Shown in pieces: positions 50,811 to 60,460 of a stretch of DNA of 64,000 bases (the first letter of the stretch is position 1; each line of letters begins with the position of its first letter). The notes under the pieces were generated by a model, which was not told the DNA's origin, did no database searches, and worked only from the letters and a program-made list of their open reading frames with translations. The stretch lies in NCBI RefSeq assembly GCF_009017255.1, contig NZ_WBZB01000025.1, positions 34,239-98,238 on the forward strand, read 5' to 3'. This stretch comes from Alkaliphilus serpentinus. Lineage in GTDB: Bacteria > Bacillota > Clostridia > Peptostreptococcales > Natronincolaceae. A program made the position numbers and the translations under genes.

Positions 50811-51950
50811 CTACTTTAACAAGTGAGCAGAAATAACCATTTTCTGCACCTCAGATGTTCCCTCATAGATTTCAGTGATCTTTGCATCCCTCATCATTCT
50901 CTCCACTGGGTATTCCCTCGTATATCCATATCCTCCATGGAGCTGTACGGCCTTTGTAGTTACCTCCATTGCCGTTTCTGCGGCATAAAGCTTCGCCATA
51001 GCTGCTTCCATTGAATAGGGCATATTATTGCTTTTATTAAAGGCAGCTTTATATACTAGCATCCTTGAAGCTTCAATTTTGGTATGCATATCTGCCAATT
51101 GAAATTGTGTATTTTGGAAGTATGACAGGGGTTTTCCGAATTGGCGTCTTTCTCTAACATATCCTATGGTTTCATCTAAAGCGCCTTGGGCAATACCTAG
51201 GGCTTGAGCAGCGATCCCTATCCGTCCGCCATCTAGGGTTTTCATTGCAATTCCGAAGCCCTTACCAACCTTACCAAGCAAGTTGGCCTTTGGAATCCTA
51301 CAGTTTTCAAAAATTAACTCACAGGTGGCAGAGCCCTTTATCCCTAATTTCGCCTCTTTTTTTCCAACGGTAAAACCTTCAGTTTCAGCTTCTACTATAA
51401 AGGCTGATATTCCCCTTGTGCCTTGACTCTTGTCGGTCATGGCCATAATAATATATATATCCGCATAACCAGCATTGGTTATAAAAATCTTCGTTCCATT
51501 TAGAATATAATTATCCCCATCTAAAATAGCTGTGGTTTGTTGGGCAGAAGCATCTGTACCAGCATTAGGCTCTGTTAGTCCAAAGGCTCCTAGCTTTTCC
51601 CCCTTTGCCAAGGGAACTAAATACTTTTGCTTTTGCTCTTCAGTTCCAAACTCCAATATGGGTACTGCACATAAGGATGTATGGGCAGAAACAATCACCC
51701 CAGTAGTAGCACAAGCCTTCGACAGCTCTTCTACCGCCATAGCATAGGCTATATTGTCGCCACCTGCCCCTCCATATTCTTTAGGAATAGGAATACCCAT
51801 AAATCCATATCTGCTTAACTTTTTAACAGTCTCAACTGGAAATTCTTCTCTTTCATCCACTTCTTCAGCATAGGGCTTAACTTCCTTTTCAGTAAACTCC
51901 CTATACATCTTTTGAAGCATCACATGTTCCTTTGATAAATTGAAATTCAT
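50811..51950 (-). CDS. short-chain acyl-CoA dehydrogenase
   Basis: A 379-residue acyl-CoA dehydrogenase. SLCAVPILEFGTEEQKQKYLVPLAKGEKLGAFGLTEPNAGTDASAQQTTA, TNAGYADIYIIMAM, GIKGSATCELIFENCRIP, and catalytic-base region QLHGGYGYTREYPVERMMRDAKITEIYEGTSEVQKMVI (Glu in YEGTSE) fit butyryl-CoA/short-chain dehydrogenases. The reading frame opens with TTG at 51953 but ATG at 51950 after AGGAGGTAGGAATTG is preferred. Electrons go to EtfAB encoded next. Chain length specificity cannot be read. Confidence 0.95.
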   Translation of the reverse strand: MNFNLSKEHVMLQKMYREFTEKEVKPYAEEVDEREEFPVETVKKLSRYGFMGIPIPKEYGGAGGDNIAYAMAVEELSKACATTGVIVSAHTSLCAVPILEFGTEEQKQKYLVPLAKGEKLGAFGLTEPNAGTDASAQQTTAILDGDNYILNGTKIFITNAGYADIYIIMAMTDKSQGTRGISAFIVEAETEGFTVGKKEAKLGIKGSATCELIFENCRIPKANLLGKVGKGFGIAMKTLDGGRIGIAAQALGIAQGALDETIGYVRERRQFGKPLSYFQNTQFQLADMHTKIEASRMLVYKAAFNKSNNMPYSMEAAMAKLYAAETAMEVTTKAVQLHGGYGYTREYPVERMMRDAKITEIYEGTSEVQKMVISAHLLK

Positions 51951-51979
51951 CAATTCCTACCTCCTTTTAGTTGTTAGAA

Positions 51980-52396
51980 TTATTTTGGGGGCATAACAAA
52001 AGCAGTTCCCGAAAGAACAACTTCATCATTTTGATTTTTACATATGGTATTGAACTTCACTCTATTTTTTTCAGCAATAATCTCTATTGCCTCTACTTCT
52101 GCAACAATGGTATCTGAAAACCGAACGGGTGCATGGAACCTTAATTCCTGGGATAAATAAATGGTTCCCGGCCCCGGCAGCTGAGTACCTAAAACAGCTG
52201 ATATCAACCCCGATGTAAGCATTCCATGGACAATCCTCCCTTTGAAAAAGCTTTCCTTACTATAGCTTTCATTAATATGGGCTGGATTCAAGTCCCCAGT
52301 GATTCCTGCATATAAGTATACATCTGTCTCTGTTATGGTCTTTTGAAAAGAAGCCTTGTCCCCTATTACAATTTCAGATATTGTTTTTCCTTTCAC
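51980..52396 (-). CDS. MaoC-like (R)-specific enoyl-CoA hydratase
   Basis: A 138-residue hot-dog fold hydratase. YAGITGDLNPAHINESYSKESFFKGRIVHGMLTSGLISAVLGTQLPGPGTIYLSQELRF includes the catalytic Asp and His of PhaJ/MaoC hydratases. The start is GTG after AAGGGGGATACATT. It heads the operon with acyl-CoA dehydrogenase and EtfAB, so it probably serves a beta-oxidation-like or reverse step. Confidence 0.92.
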   Translation of the reverse strand: MKGKTISEIVIGDKASFQKTITETDVYLYAGITGDLNPAHINESYSKESFFKGRIVHGMLTSGLISAVLGTQLPGPGTIYLSQELRFHAPVRFSDTIVAEVEAIEIIAEKNRVKFNTICKNQNDEVVLSGTAFVMPPK

Positions 52397-52817
52397 AATG
52401 TATCCCCCTTATATTGTATTTTATTGTCGTTATATACGCAAGTGCTATGCCAAAAATAATGATTCATTATAATATATGTCATGGATCAATCAGTTAAGTC
52501 CAGAGATATTAAGGCTTTTATAAACAACCTACAGAATGCACAGGATTTTATTTGACAATTTTTATTTGTTTATTTTTTAACTATTTCCTTTACCATATGT
52601 CCAATATATGGACGTTTTTCTATCCCTTCAATCTACACTACTGTAATTCATCAAATTTTACTGATTGTATGATTTCACTACAGTGTCCAAATAATCGACA
52701 GTTACTATTTATATTCTTTAACTACCCTTAAAAATTTTTTTATCATGATATAACTACTTTTAAAATATATAAAAATGATTTAAACTAAATATATGGATTA
52801 CTTAGGAGGGAAAAATT
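52397..52817. other. divergent intergenic region between maoC operon and DUF4364 gene
   Basis: About 420 bases, AT rich. It should contain both promoters; a TATAAT-like box for maoC lies near 52465. No gene, RNA or repeat is recognised. Confidence 0.5.
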
Positions 52818-53348
52818 ATGTTTGTACATTCATCTCAACAAATGGCAGAAAAGAAACTTTTGCTTTTATATATTCTAAAAGAGCTAGAAATCCCCGTTAC
52901 TCAAAGTCAGATTACAGACTTCGTCCTAGAAAATGATATCATGAATTATTTCACTCTACAGCTGTTTCTTGGAGAATTAAAGGAATCAGAATTTGTTGTA
53001 GAAGAGGAAAGGAATTATAAACAGTATTTTGTAATTACAGACAAAGGAATTAGTACTTTAAACTATTTCTTAGATAGAATTCCTTCTTCTATGATCAAGA
53101 AAGTAGATGATTTGCTTCTTTCAAAAAAGGAAGAGCTTCAAAAGCAGGCAGAAATGTCAGCAGAGTACATAAAGCTTGGAGATTCAGATTTTCTGGTTAA
53201 GCTTCAAGTGGTTGAAAATGGTCAAACCACCTTTAACCTAAGTCTTAACGTGGCCAGTAATAAGCAGGCACGAGAGATTTGCGAAAACTGGAGGAATAAT
53301 GGGCAGGATCTTTATGGAAAGCTGATCAATGTCCTTATAATAGACTAA
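52818..53348 (+). CDS. DUF4364 winged-helix family protein
   Basis: A 176-residue member of the clostridial DUF4364 family. The N-terminal winged helix (KKLLLLYILKELEIPVTQSQITDFVLENDIMNYFTLQLFLGELKESEFVVEE, about 13-64) resembles PadR/ArsR-type domains. A helical linker follows, then a beta-rich domain KLQVVENGQTTFNLSLNVASNKQAREICENWR. A transcriptional role is likely but unproven. The ATG has AGGAGGGAAAAATT upstream. Followed by a bidirectional terminator. Confidence 0.85.
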   Translation: MFVHSSQQMAEKKLLLLYILKELEIPVTQSQITDFVLENDIMNYFTLQLFLGELKESEFVVEEERNYKQYFVITDKGISTLNYFLDRIPSSMIKKVDDLLLSKKEELQKQAEMSAEYIKLGDSDFLVKLQVVENGQTTFNLSLNVASNKQAREICENWRNNGQDLYGKLINVLIID

Positions 53349-53352
53349 ACTA

Positions 53353-53395
53353 AAAAGCCAACTGTATTTTCAAAGGTACAGTTGGCTTTTATTAT
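53353..53395. terminator. bidirectional terminator between convergent genes
   Basis: AAAAGCCAACTGTA, loop, TACAGTTGGCTTTT, a 14-bp stem between the DUF4364 and beta-propeller genes, with T/A tracts on both sides. Confidence 0.88.
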
Positions 53396-54327
53396 ATGAT
53401 TACGATGCTTGTAGGCTCTTTACCTACACTTATGGTTTTTTTTATGGTTTTATTCTTAAAATCAACTACATGAAGGGTATTACTATGGATTCCTGTTACA
53501 TAAATTTCTTCTTTTTCATAGTCCATTTCTAAGCCGTGGGGCATTTTACCTACATTAATTGGTTCTTCGGCTTTATTTGCTTGTAGATTATAAACATGGA
53601 GGACATCCATATCCGAATCACTTATATATAATCGTTCATTTATCTTATCACAAGCAACCTCTACAGGCATCTTTCCAATAGCTATTGTATTCATAAGTTC
53701 CATGTCCTCAACTCTGTAGACAAATATCTTACCCTTACGCTGGTAAAGATGGCTATAATGAACTGCAAACAACAATTTACCGTCACTACTGAGCTTTAAA
53801 TGCCATGGGTTACCATCCACCGAATAACACTTTCTCTTAATGTTTTTTTCAGTAATGATCTCAGTAATGGTTTTGGAACCTTGGTTGGCTACAAATAGTC
53901 TCTCCTGATCCTTTGATAAAACCATACCATGGGGCATTTGTCCGGTGGGTATCTGGAGGATCATCTTGAGGGAGTCCATTTGAATTACTGAAACGCTATT
54001 GGAATCTGAGTTGGCAACATAGATTAAATTATATTTCTTACATAAAACAACCTGACTGGGGCAGCTACCAACATATAGTATATCCGTCAGCTTTCCTGTA
54101 ATTAAATCGATGATAGCTAAGCTATTATGATAGGTATTGGGTACATAGAGAAATTTTGTATTTCCTTCAACTGCGATGTGATGGGGTCCGAAATGGGCTG
54201 GAGGATACAACAGATTGTCCTTAATCAGGCTTATTCTCTTAATCTCCTTACCCTCCTTTGTATCTACAATTGAAATAGAGTCGTCATAATAATTAGAAAT
54301 AATGATAACTCCACTATACAAATCCAT
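53392..54327 (-). CDS. YncE-like beta-propeller protein
   Basis: A 311-residue propeller of YVTN/YncE repeats: YVPNTYHNSLAIIDLITGKL, IYVANSDSNSVSVIQMDSLK, LFVANQGSKTITEI, LYISDSDMDVLHVYNL and IYVTGIHSNTLHVVDFKNK are the repeated blade motifs, about seven. No signal peptide is evident, unusual for the family, so it may be cytoplasmic or spore associated. The ATG follows GGGGTGATGGTTAG. The ligand is unknown. Confidence 0.82.
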   Translation of the reverse strand: MDLYSGVIIISNYYDDSISIVDTKEGKEIKRISLIKDNLLYPPAHFGPHHIAVEGNTKFLYVPNTYHNSLAIIDLITGKLTDILYVGSCPSQVVLCKKYNLIYVANSDSNSVSVIQMDSLKMILQIPTGQMPHGMVLSKDQERLFVANQGSKTITEIITEKNIKRKCYSVDGNPWHLKLSSDGKLLFAVHYSHLYQRKGKIFVYRVEDMELMNTIAIGKMPVEVACDKINERLYISDSDMDVLHVYNLQANKAEEPINVGKMPHGLEMDYEKEEIYVTGIHSNTLHVVDFKNKTIKKTISVGKEPTSIVII

Positions 54328-54488
54328 CTAACCATCACCCCACATAACCAATATCACCAATACCAATCCTATTGTTGCCTATCTATATACTTATCTTATG
54401 AGGAATAAGGGGATGTGTGATTAAGAAATATGGAATTGTCAGATTTTATATCAGCTATATTGTTGGTACTAAAGTATCTTAAACTTAA

Positions 54489-55790
54489 TTAATTGTTCAT
54501 TGATCTAATATATCTTCTGGCCTCACCGATCATATATAATGAGCCGGCAACAAGCACTACGCCTCCTGCAGGGGTGTTACCAATGGCTAAGTCTACAGCC
54601 TTGGCTATGTCATTCTCAGCAAACAATTCCTTTCCAAAGGCCGTAAGCTTCTCAGCTAGATTATTAGCATCCATAGCCCTTGGATTGTCGGGCTTTGTGG
54701 CTATTACCCTGTCAACTAAAGGAACTACAAGGGAGGTAAAGCCTTCAACATCCTTATCCTGCAGCATTCCTAAAACCAAGGTTACAGAATAATCCTTAAG
54801 ATATAGCTCTATACTATTCTTTAAAGCAACGGCACCATGAATATTATGGGCACCGTCAATGATTATCAACGGGCTCTGACCTACAATTTCTAGACGACCT
54901 GGCCATCGGGTATTTTCCAAGCCCTTATATATGGCAGTTTTAGAAACCTTAATATCCGCCCTTCTCTTTAATACCTCAATAGCCGTTAAGGCTGTGATTG
55001 AGTTATATATTTGATGCTGACCGATCAGCTTAATTTTTAAATCCTTATATTCCTCCCCCAATATGGTGGTGGTGAAACTTTGTTCTTCTATAGAAGCCCT
55101 ATGAAGGATTATATCCTCAAAATTAGCCACTTCTAGACTACTTTTTCTCTCTTTACATACCTCTTTAAAGACCTCTATAACACCTGGTTCCTGAGGATAA
55201 ACAACCGTTGGACAGTTTTCCTTTATAATCCCGGCCTTCTCAAAGGCTATTTTTTCTAGGGTATCGCCTAAATACTCCATATGATCGAAGCCTATAGGGG
55301 TTATTATTGATAACAAGGGATTTTCAACTACATTTGTTGCATCCAATCTACCTCCAAGCCCTACCTCCAGCACTAAGAGGTCTATAGCTTCTTCTGCATA
55401 ATAGTAGAAGGCTATGGCTGTTACCACCTCAAATTCAGTAGGATGATTTCTTCCTTCCTGAACCATCTCTTCAATTTTCTCTTTAACGATTTCTGTAATC
55501 CTTGCCAGTTTTTCTTCGGCTATATTCTCTCCATTAATCTTTATTCTTTCTGTAAAGCTTTCTAAATAGGGTGAAGTATATAAGCCTACTCGATATCCCT
55601 CCTCCATAAGAATTTGATGAAGGAAGGAGGCTGTAGACCCCTTACCATTGGTTCCGGCTATATGTATAACCTTTAGCTTCTTGTGGGGATCCCCTAACAT
55701 ACTCAAAAGATATTTAATATTTTCTATTCCCAGCTTACTACCAAATTTGTAGGTCCCATGAATGTGTTCTAAAGCTTGCTGATAGTTCAT
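54489..55790 (-). CDS. folC: folylpolyglutamate synthase / dihydrofolate synthase
   Basis: A 433-residue bifunctional Mur-like ligase that adds glutamate to folates. P-loop VIHIAGTNGKGSTASFLHQIL (about 41-61), YTSPYLESFTERIKINGE, LEVGLGGRLDATNVV, TPIGFDHMEYLGDTLEKIAFEKAGIIK and DGAHNIHG are family signatures. The ATG follows GGAGGAAGAAAA. It is next to valS, a common order in Firmicutes, 73 bases apart. Confidence 0.96.
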   Translation of the reverse strand: MNYQQALEHIHGTYKFGSKLGIENIKYLLSMLGDPHKKLKVIHIAGTNGKGSTASFLHQILMEEGYRVGLYTSPYLESFTERIKINGENIAEEKLARITEIVKEKIEEMVQEGRNHPTEFEVVTAIAFYYYAEEAIDLLVLEVGLGGRLDATNVVENPLLSIITPIGFDHMEYLGDTLEKIAFEKAGIIKENCPTVVYPQEPGVIEVFKEVCKERKSSLEVANFEDIILHRASIEEQSFTTTILGEEYKDLKIKLIGQHQIYNSITALTAIEVLKRRADIKVSKTAIYKGLENTRWPGRLEIVGQSPLIIIDGAHNIHGAVALKNSIELYLKDYSVTLVLGMLQDKDVEGFTSLVVPLVDRVIATKPDNPRAMDANNLAEKLTAFGKELFAENDIAKAVDLAIGNTPAGGVVLVAGSLYMIGEARRYIRSMNN

Positions 55791-55863
55791 TTTTCTTCCT
55801 CCACTTCATTTATAATGGGATTAGAAGGGTTCATTCTTCTAATCCCAGATGTCTTATCTACTC

Positions 55864-58521
55864 TTAAGCCTTACCCTTTAAAGAAGCCAATCTCTCCAAC
55901 ACGGTATCCAGCATTTGCTGATATTTTGTTTGCTTTTCTCGCTCCTCCTCAATCAGCTTTTCGGGAGCCTTCTTCAAGAAGCCTTCATTGGAGAGTTTTC
56001 CAACTACCCTCTTTATTTCTCCCTCTAGCTTTTGCTTCTCCTTCTCTAAACGTTCAATTTCCTTTTCAAAGTCAATTAGATCCTCTAGAGGCAGGAATAT
56101 CTCTGCTCCCTCTGCAACGATGGAAACAGAGTCAGCTGGGATTTCTTCCTTACTGTCAACCAATTGGATTTCTGAGATATTTGCAAGGGTAAAGAAATAC
56201 TGCTTAGCACCTTCAATAATCTCCCCCACTTCAGCCTTTGAAGGCAACACTGCCATTTTAGCCTTCCTTGATGGGGCAACATTCATTTCTGCCTTAACAT
56301 TTCTGATACTCTTTATGATTCCCATGATTAGATTCATTTCTTCCTCAGCTTTGTAATTTACTTCCCCTTCATTGTATTGAGGCCAAGGTGAAACAATAAC
56401 GTCACCCTTTACAGTGGCTAGGGTTCCCCAAATCTCCTCTGTGATAAAGGGCATAAAGGGATGTAGAAGCTTTAATATGTTTTCTAGTATATAGGTTAAT
56501 GTGTATTGTACGGTTTTTCTGTTTTCTTGATTTTCACCATAAAGTCTTGGTTTAGTCAATTCAATGTACCAGTCACAATACTCGCTCCAAATAAAGTCAT
56601 AGAGCTTTTGGGCGGCTAAACCTAGCTCAAACCGATCCATATTTTCTGTTACTTCCTTAATGAGCTGATTCATACGTGACATAATCCAATGGTCTGCTGT
56701 AGTGAAATTTGCTTCTACTGAGGCTCTATCAATATTATCTACATCAAGGTTCATCAATACAAATCGTGTAGCATTCCATAGCTTATTGGCAAAATTCCTG
56801 CTGGCCTCTAGTTTTTCCACATGGAAGCGCATATCATTTCCTGGAGAGTTGCCAGTTAGCAGAGTGAATCTTAATGCATCTGCACCATACTGATTTATGA
56901 TCTCCAAGGGATCTATACCATTTCCTAGAGATTTACTCATCTTTCGCCCCTCAGCATCTCTAACAATTCCATGCATGAATACATGCTTGAAGGGTACCTC
57001 CTTCATAAATTCCAATCCAGAAAAGGCCATCCTTACAACCCAGAAAAAGATTATATCATATCCTGTTACCAAAACATCGGTGGGATAGAAGTATTCCAGC
57101 TCCTCTGTTTTCTTAGGCCATCCGAGAGTTGAGAAGGGCCATAGGGCTGAGCTAAACCATGTATCTAAAACATCCTCATCCTGCTTAAAGCTAGAACCCT
57201 TGCATTTTTTACAGCTATTTGGTGCCTCCTTAGATACTATCACCTCACCGCAATCCTGACAGTAGTAGGCAGGTATTCTGTGGCCCCACCAAAGCTGTCT
57301 TGATATACACCAATCTCTAATATTCTCCAGCCAGTGGAGATAAACCTTAGAAAATCTTTCAGGTACAAATTTAATTTCTCCATTCCTAACGGCTTCAATT
57401 GCCGGTTTGGCCAATGGTTCCATTTTAACAAACCATTGAAGGGAGGTTAAAGGTTCTACAACGGTATTGCATCTATAGCACTGGCCTACACTGTGGGTAT
57501 GGTCCTTTACCTTTACCAGTAAGCCAAGCTCCTCTAAGTCTTTAACAACTTCTTTTCTAGCAGCATATCGATCTAGCCCTGCATATTTACCACCCTTTTC
57601 ATTGATGGTGGCATCGTCATTCATTACAACTAATTGTGGGAGATTATGTCTTAATCCTACCTCAAAATCGTTGGGGTCATGGGCTGGAGTGATTTTTACC
57701 GCCCCAGTACCAAATTCAGAATCTACATAGTCGTCGGCGATTACTGGAATTTCTCGATTCATAAGGGGCAGCATTAGGGTTTTTCCAATGAGATCCTTAT
57801 ATCGCTCATCTGTAGGGTTAACAGCTACTGCTGTATCTCCCAGCATGGTTTCCGGCCTAGTTGTAGCGATCTCAACATATTTACCCTCCATACCTACTAC
57901 AGGGTAGTTAATGTGCCAAAAGAATCCATTTTTATCTTCATGCTCAACTTCGGCGTCTGATAATGAGGTTTTACATTCAGGACACCAGTTGATAATCCTA
58001 TTTCCTCTATAGATTAAGCCTTTATTATATAGCTGAAGAAACACCTCTATAACTGCGTCATTTAGCACCTGGTCCATTGTAAATCTTTCTCTAGACCAAT
58101 CACAGGAGTCGCCAAGCTTTTTCATCTGTTCAACTATACGGCCTCCATATTCTTCCTTCCACTTCCATGCCCTTTGAAGAAAGCCTTCTCTACCAACATC
58201 CTGCTTTGTAAGTCCCTCTTCTTCTTTTATTTTTTCCACAACCTTAACCTCTGTGGCGATACTGGCATGGTCTGTCCCGGGCTGCCATAGGGTTTCATAG
58301 CCCTGCATCCTCTTCCATCTAATTAATACATCCTGAAGGGTATGATCTAGGGCATGACCCATATGAAGCTGTCCAGTAATATTTGGTGGTGGTAACACGA
58401 TTGAATAGGGTTTTTTATTAGGGTCCACCTTTGGTCTAAAGTATCCCTTTTCTTCCCAGCTATGATAAATGCGATCTTCAAAATCCTTTGGATCATAGGT
58501 TATGGATAAATTATTGATCAT
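55864..58521 (-). CDS. valS: valyl-tRNA synthetase
   Basis: An 885-residue class I enzyme. Catalytic HIGH is [15 protein letters not shown] (about 48-62), KMSKS is [17 protein letters not shown] (about 524-540). The CP1 editing domain lies between with [17 protein letters not shown]. Zinc-like cysteines include CQDCGEVI and CKKCKGSS. The C-terminal coiled coil ([26 protein letters not shown]) is present. The ATG follows AAAGGAGGAATTTTT. A T-box leader precedes the small membrane gene and valS. Confidence 0.99.
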   Translation of the reverse strand: MINNLSITYDPKDFEDRIYHSWEEKGYFRPKVDPNKKPYSIVLPPPNITGQLHMGHALDHTLQDVLIRWKRMQGYETLWQPGTDHASIATEVKVVEKIKEEEGLTKQDVGREGFLQRAWKWKEEYGGRIVEQMKKLGDSCDWSRERFTMDQVLNDAVIEVFLQLYNKGLIYRGNRIINWCPECKTSLSDAEVEHEDKNGFFWHINYPVVGMEGKYVEIATTRPETMLGDTAVAVNPTDERYKDLIGKTLMLPLMNREIPVIADDYVDSEFGTGAVKITPAHDPNDFEVGLRHNLPQLVVMNDDATINEKGGKYAGLDRYAARKEVVKDLEELGLLVKVKDHTHSVGQCYRCNTVVEPLTSLQWFVKMEPLAKPAIEAVRNGEIKFVPERFSKVYLHWLENIRDWCISRQLWWGHRIPAYYCQDCGEVIVSKEAPNSCKKCKGSSFKQDEDVLDTWFSSALWPFSTLGWPKKTEELEYFYPTDVLVTGYDIIFFWVVRMAFSGLEFMKEVPFKHVFMHGIVRDAEGRKMSKSLGNGIDPLEIINQYGADALRFTLLTGNSPGNDMRFHVEKLEASRNFANKLWNATRFVLMNLDVDNIDRASVEANFTTADHWIMSRMNQLIKEVTENMDRFELGLAAQKLYDFIWSEYCDWYIELTKPRLYGENQENRKTVQYTLTYILENILKLLHPFMPFITEEIWGTLATVKGDVIVSPWPQYNEGEVNYKAEEEMNLIMGIIKSIRNVKAEMNVAPSRKAKMAVLPSKAEVGEIIEGAKQYFFTLANISEIQLVDSKEEIPADSVSIVAEGAEIFLPLEDLIDFEKEIERLEKEKQKLEGEIKRVVGKLSNEGFLKKAPEKLIEEEREKQTKYQQMLDTVLERLASLKGKA

Positions 58522-58539
58522 AAAAATTCCTCCTTTAAT

Positions 58540-58743
58540 TTATATAAGCCTTAAAAATTCTAGCCTCTGGGGAAACTGTGCAAAAAACATGATGATTGCA
58601 CCGATTACTGCTAAGGCTAAGCCGCTTAATTTGACTACTAAAATGCCTTTGGTGGTTGTTATATTAAATATTTTTATTATTGGTACTGTGGCATATACTA
58701 GAACTGCCCCCAATAGTAGCAGAAATATACCAAAATTGAACAT
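58540..58743 (-). CDS. small membrane protein between T-box and valS
   Basis: A 67-residue protein with two membrane helices: FNFGIFLLLLGAVLVYATVPIIKIF and VVKLSGLALAVIGAIIMFFAQFP. The ATG has AAAGGTGTTGATAGC upstream. It lies downstream of the T-box terminator and 18 bases before valS, so it is presumably induced along with valS by uncharged tRNA-Val. The family is not recognised. Confidence 0.7.
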   Translation of the reverse strand: MFNFGIFLLLLGAVLVYATVPIIKIFNITTTKGILVVKLSGLALAVIGAIIMFFAQFPQRLEFLRLI

Positions 58744-58774
58744 GCTATCAACACCTTTCTAAAAGTAATGTTAA

Positions 58775-58858
58775 ATGTTGAATGTTGAATGTTGAATGTT
58801 GAATGTTGAATGTTGAATGTTGAATGTTGAATGTTGAATGTTGAATGTTGAATGTTGA
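58775..58858. repeat. twelve tandem copies of the 7-mer ATGTTGA
   Basis: ATGTTGA repeats perfectly 12 times, with a degenerate copy ATGTTAA at 58768-58774. The minus strand reads TCAACAT repeats, which have no stop in any of the three frames (period 21 bases, 7 codons). The array is in the transcribed leader between the T-box terminator and the small membrane gene. A length-variable microsatellite-like tract. Confidence 0.9.
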
Positions 58859-59024
58859 ATTATTGAAGAAATTTTATCATAAAAATTTCTATTATTGTCT
58901 TTTAGGGTAAAAATAAATTCCAAAATTGAAAATTAAAATCTAAATAACTCCTTAACTCACCTATCAAGTAGCCATCTCATTTTTTTTACTTTTTATTTTT
59001 TACTTTTCATTTTATTCCCCCAAT

Positions 59025-59060
59025 TAAAAAATCCCTCCATCCTAAAATAAGGACGAAGGG
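59025..59060 (-). terminator. T-box-controlled terminator of the valS leader
   Basis: CCCTTCGTCCT, loop TATTTT, AGGATGGAGGG, then ATTTTTT on the minus strand. Confidence 0.88.
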
Positions 59061-59291
59061 TTTGTTTTCGCGGTACCACCTTAATTCCTACACTAAATAA
59101 CGTATAGGCTCTTTATAAATTTAACGATTTCCCGTTTGCACCTACTTTGGTTCAGTGCAAAAGCTCCGAAGCTACCTTCAATATCCATTGTCCTGAAAAG
59201 CCTTTCAGCCACGGGCTCTTCTCTCTTAAGGAATTTGATATCTACTCCTCTTCATCTAAGCTTATTAAATATTTTTTTATTATTAGAATTT
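59025..59291 (-). promoter_or_regulatory. T-box riboswitch leader of valS
   Basis: The T-box core AAGGTGGTACCGCGAAAA is at 59065-59082 on the minus strand, followed by the terminator. Upstream lie stem I elements GAGAGAAGAGCC and the specifier-loop candidate ATTGAAGGTAGCTTCGGAGC, where GTA would be a valine codon. The regulated operon is small membrane gene plus valS. Confidence 0.93.
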
Positions 59292-59319
59292 ATTATATTT
59301 CTTTTTCTAAAATTGTCAA
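59292..59319 (-). promoter_or_regulatory. promoter of the valS leader, overlapping the pgsA stop
   Basis: TTGACA (59314-59319), 16-base spacer, TATAAT (59292-59297) on the minus strand. The TGA of TTGACA is the pgsA stop codon. Confidence 0.82.
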
Positions 59320-59855
59320 GGTGTATTTTGAATTTTTCTTTCTCGAACCTCCTTGAGACCAAGCTTTAGGTAATTTAGAAAAGCAAAGGCAGCAAAAAAC
59401 GCCATCAGGGAGATAATGGTTGTGGCCAATGGTAGATCAAAGACAAGCCATGTAATGGCAAAATAAAATAGTACAGTAGCCTGCTTACCGTACCTATTGG
59501 CAGGTATTACAACTTTACCCATCCTATGATAAAGAAATAATCCTCCTGCCACCATCAAGGTTTCCTTTATCCCTACAACAAAGGTGATCCATGTAGGGAT
59601 AAATTTTTTGATGGTAAAGGATATCAAAACCGTCATTTGCATTAATTTGTCTGCCAGTGGGTCCATAGCCTGGCCCCATTTTGTAACTAAATTATATTTC
59701 CTTGCAATATATCCATCTAGAACATCGGTGATTCCAGCCACCAAAAAAATGATTAAGGCATAAAGGGTGGAATTAGGAGATGAGGAAAAAAAGACGAGAA
59801 TGAAGACTGGTATAAGTGCAAATCGTAATATTGTTAATAGATTTGGTATATTCAT
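59316..59855 (-). CDS. pgsA: CDP-diacylglycerol-glycerol-3-phosphate phosphatidyltransferase
   Basis: A 179-residue membrane enzyme of phosphatidylglycerol synthesis. The CDP-alcohol phosphatidyltransferase motif DVLDGYIARKYNLVTKWGQAMDPLADK (about 44-70) carries the metal-binding aspartates. NIPNLLTILRFALIPVFI begins the protein. Four to five membrane segments. The ATG follows AGAGGGGTAGA. The next gene downstream is the T-box-controlled valS. Confidence 0.94.
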   Translation of the reverse strand: MNIPNLLTILRFALIPVFILVFFSSSPNSTLYALIIFLVAGITDVLDGYIARKYNLVTKWGQAMDPLADKLMQMTVLISFTIKKFIPTWITFVVGIKETLMVAGGLFLYHRMGKVVIPANRYGKQATVLFYFAITWLVFDLPLATTIISLMAFFAAFAFLNYLKLGLKEVRERKIQNTP

Positions 59856-59997
59856 TCTACCCCTCTTTTCTATTTAGTCTAATTAATATTCTATCTAATA
59901 AATCATTTATTATTTATATTCGACAAATCAGATTGAAAATATTTATGTGGCTTATATTCCATATTATAGCATTCAATCAAAAAAATCAAACAATCTA

Positions 59998-60318
59998 TTA
60001 CTTTACTAATCTTATTGAGTAAATTCTGTCTAGGTATTCAACTAAATATCGAATCATATCCTCATAGCTGCTATTAAAAACATCCCACTTCCTTTTATAG
60101 TTGGCGTATATCAATCTCTTAGTATAGGAGGACATAGGTATATCCTTATAGATACATAGCCGTGAAATTCTACCTGTGCCCTCATTAAGACTTATTGGAT
60201 CTATCCCATAATCTACATTATCCTTATGTACCAATGCATACCATTGGAAGTGATCAATTTCTCCCTTTATATATCCATACCGATTTTTACCCGGCGAAAG
60301 CTTTATGCTCCAAGACAT
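59998..60318 (-). CDS. 106-residue protein of unknown function
   Basis: MSWSIKLSPGKNRYGYIKGEID, then HFQWYALVHKDNVDYGIDP, RISRLCIYKDIPMSSYTKRLI and a C-terminal helix MIRYLVEYLDRIYSIRLVK. It is soluble, with no domain I recognise by name; the pattern GYIKG-(8)-F.ALVH...YGID resembles a small beta domain found in Firmicute orphans. The ATG has GGAGGGGATGGC upstream. Confidence 0.55.
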   Translation of the reverse strand: MSWSIKLSPGKNRYGYIKGEIDHFQWYALVHKDNVDYGIDPISLNEGTGRISRLCIYKDIPMSSYTKRLIYANYKRKWDVFNSSYEDMIRYLVEYLDRIYSIRLVK

Positions 60319-60460
60319 GCCATCCCCTCCATATCTTTACTTTTATTACAGTTGTATATATAATTTTATGCCTGTTTATTAAATCCTATTCAAAGGAACA
60401 CATGCTAATGCGATGAATATAATGGATTAGTAGGCTAAATATTTATAAGAGGTGATATGA

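Noticed and set aside
55776..56192. Plus-strand frame opposite valS
   Set aside because: It is a shadow of the valS coding frame and has no ribosome binding site.
58768..58860. CRISPR array
   Set aside because: The units are 7 bases in direct tandem without spacers and no cas gene is in the window.
59136..59369. Plus-strand frames over the valS leader
   Set aside because: They overlie the T-box on the other strand and have no plausible start signal.
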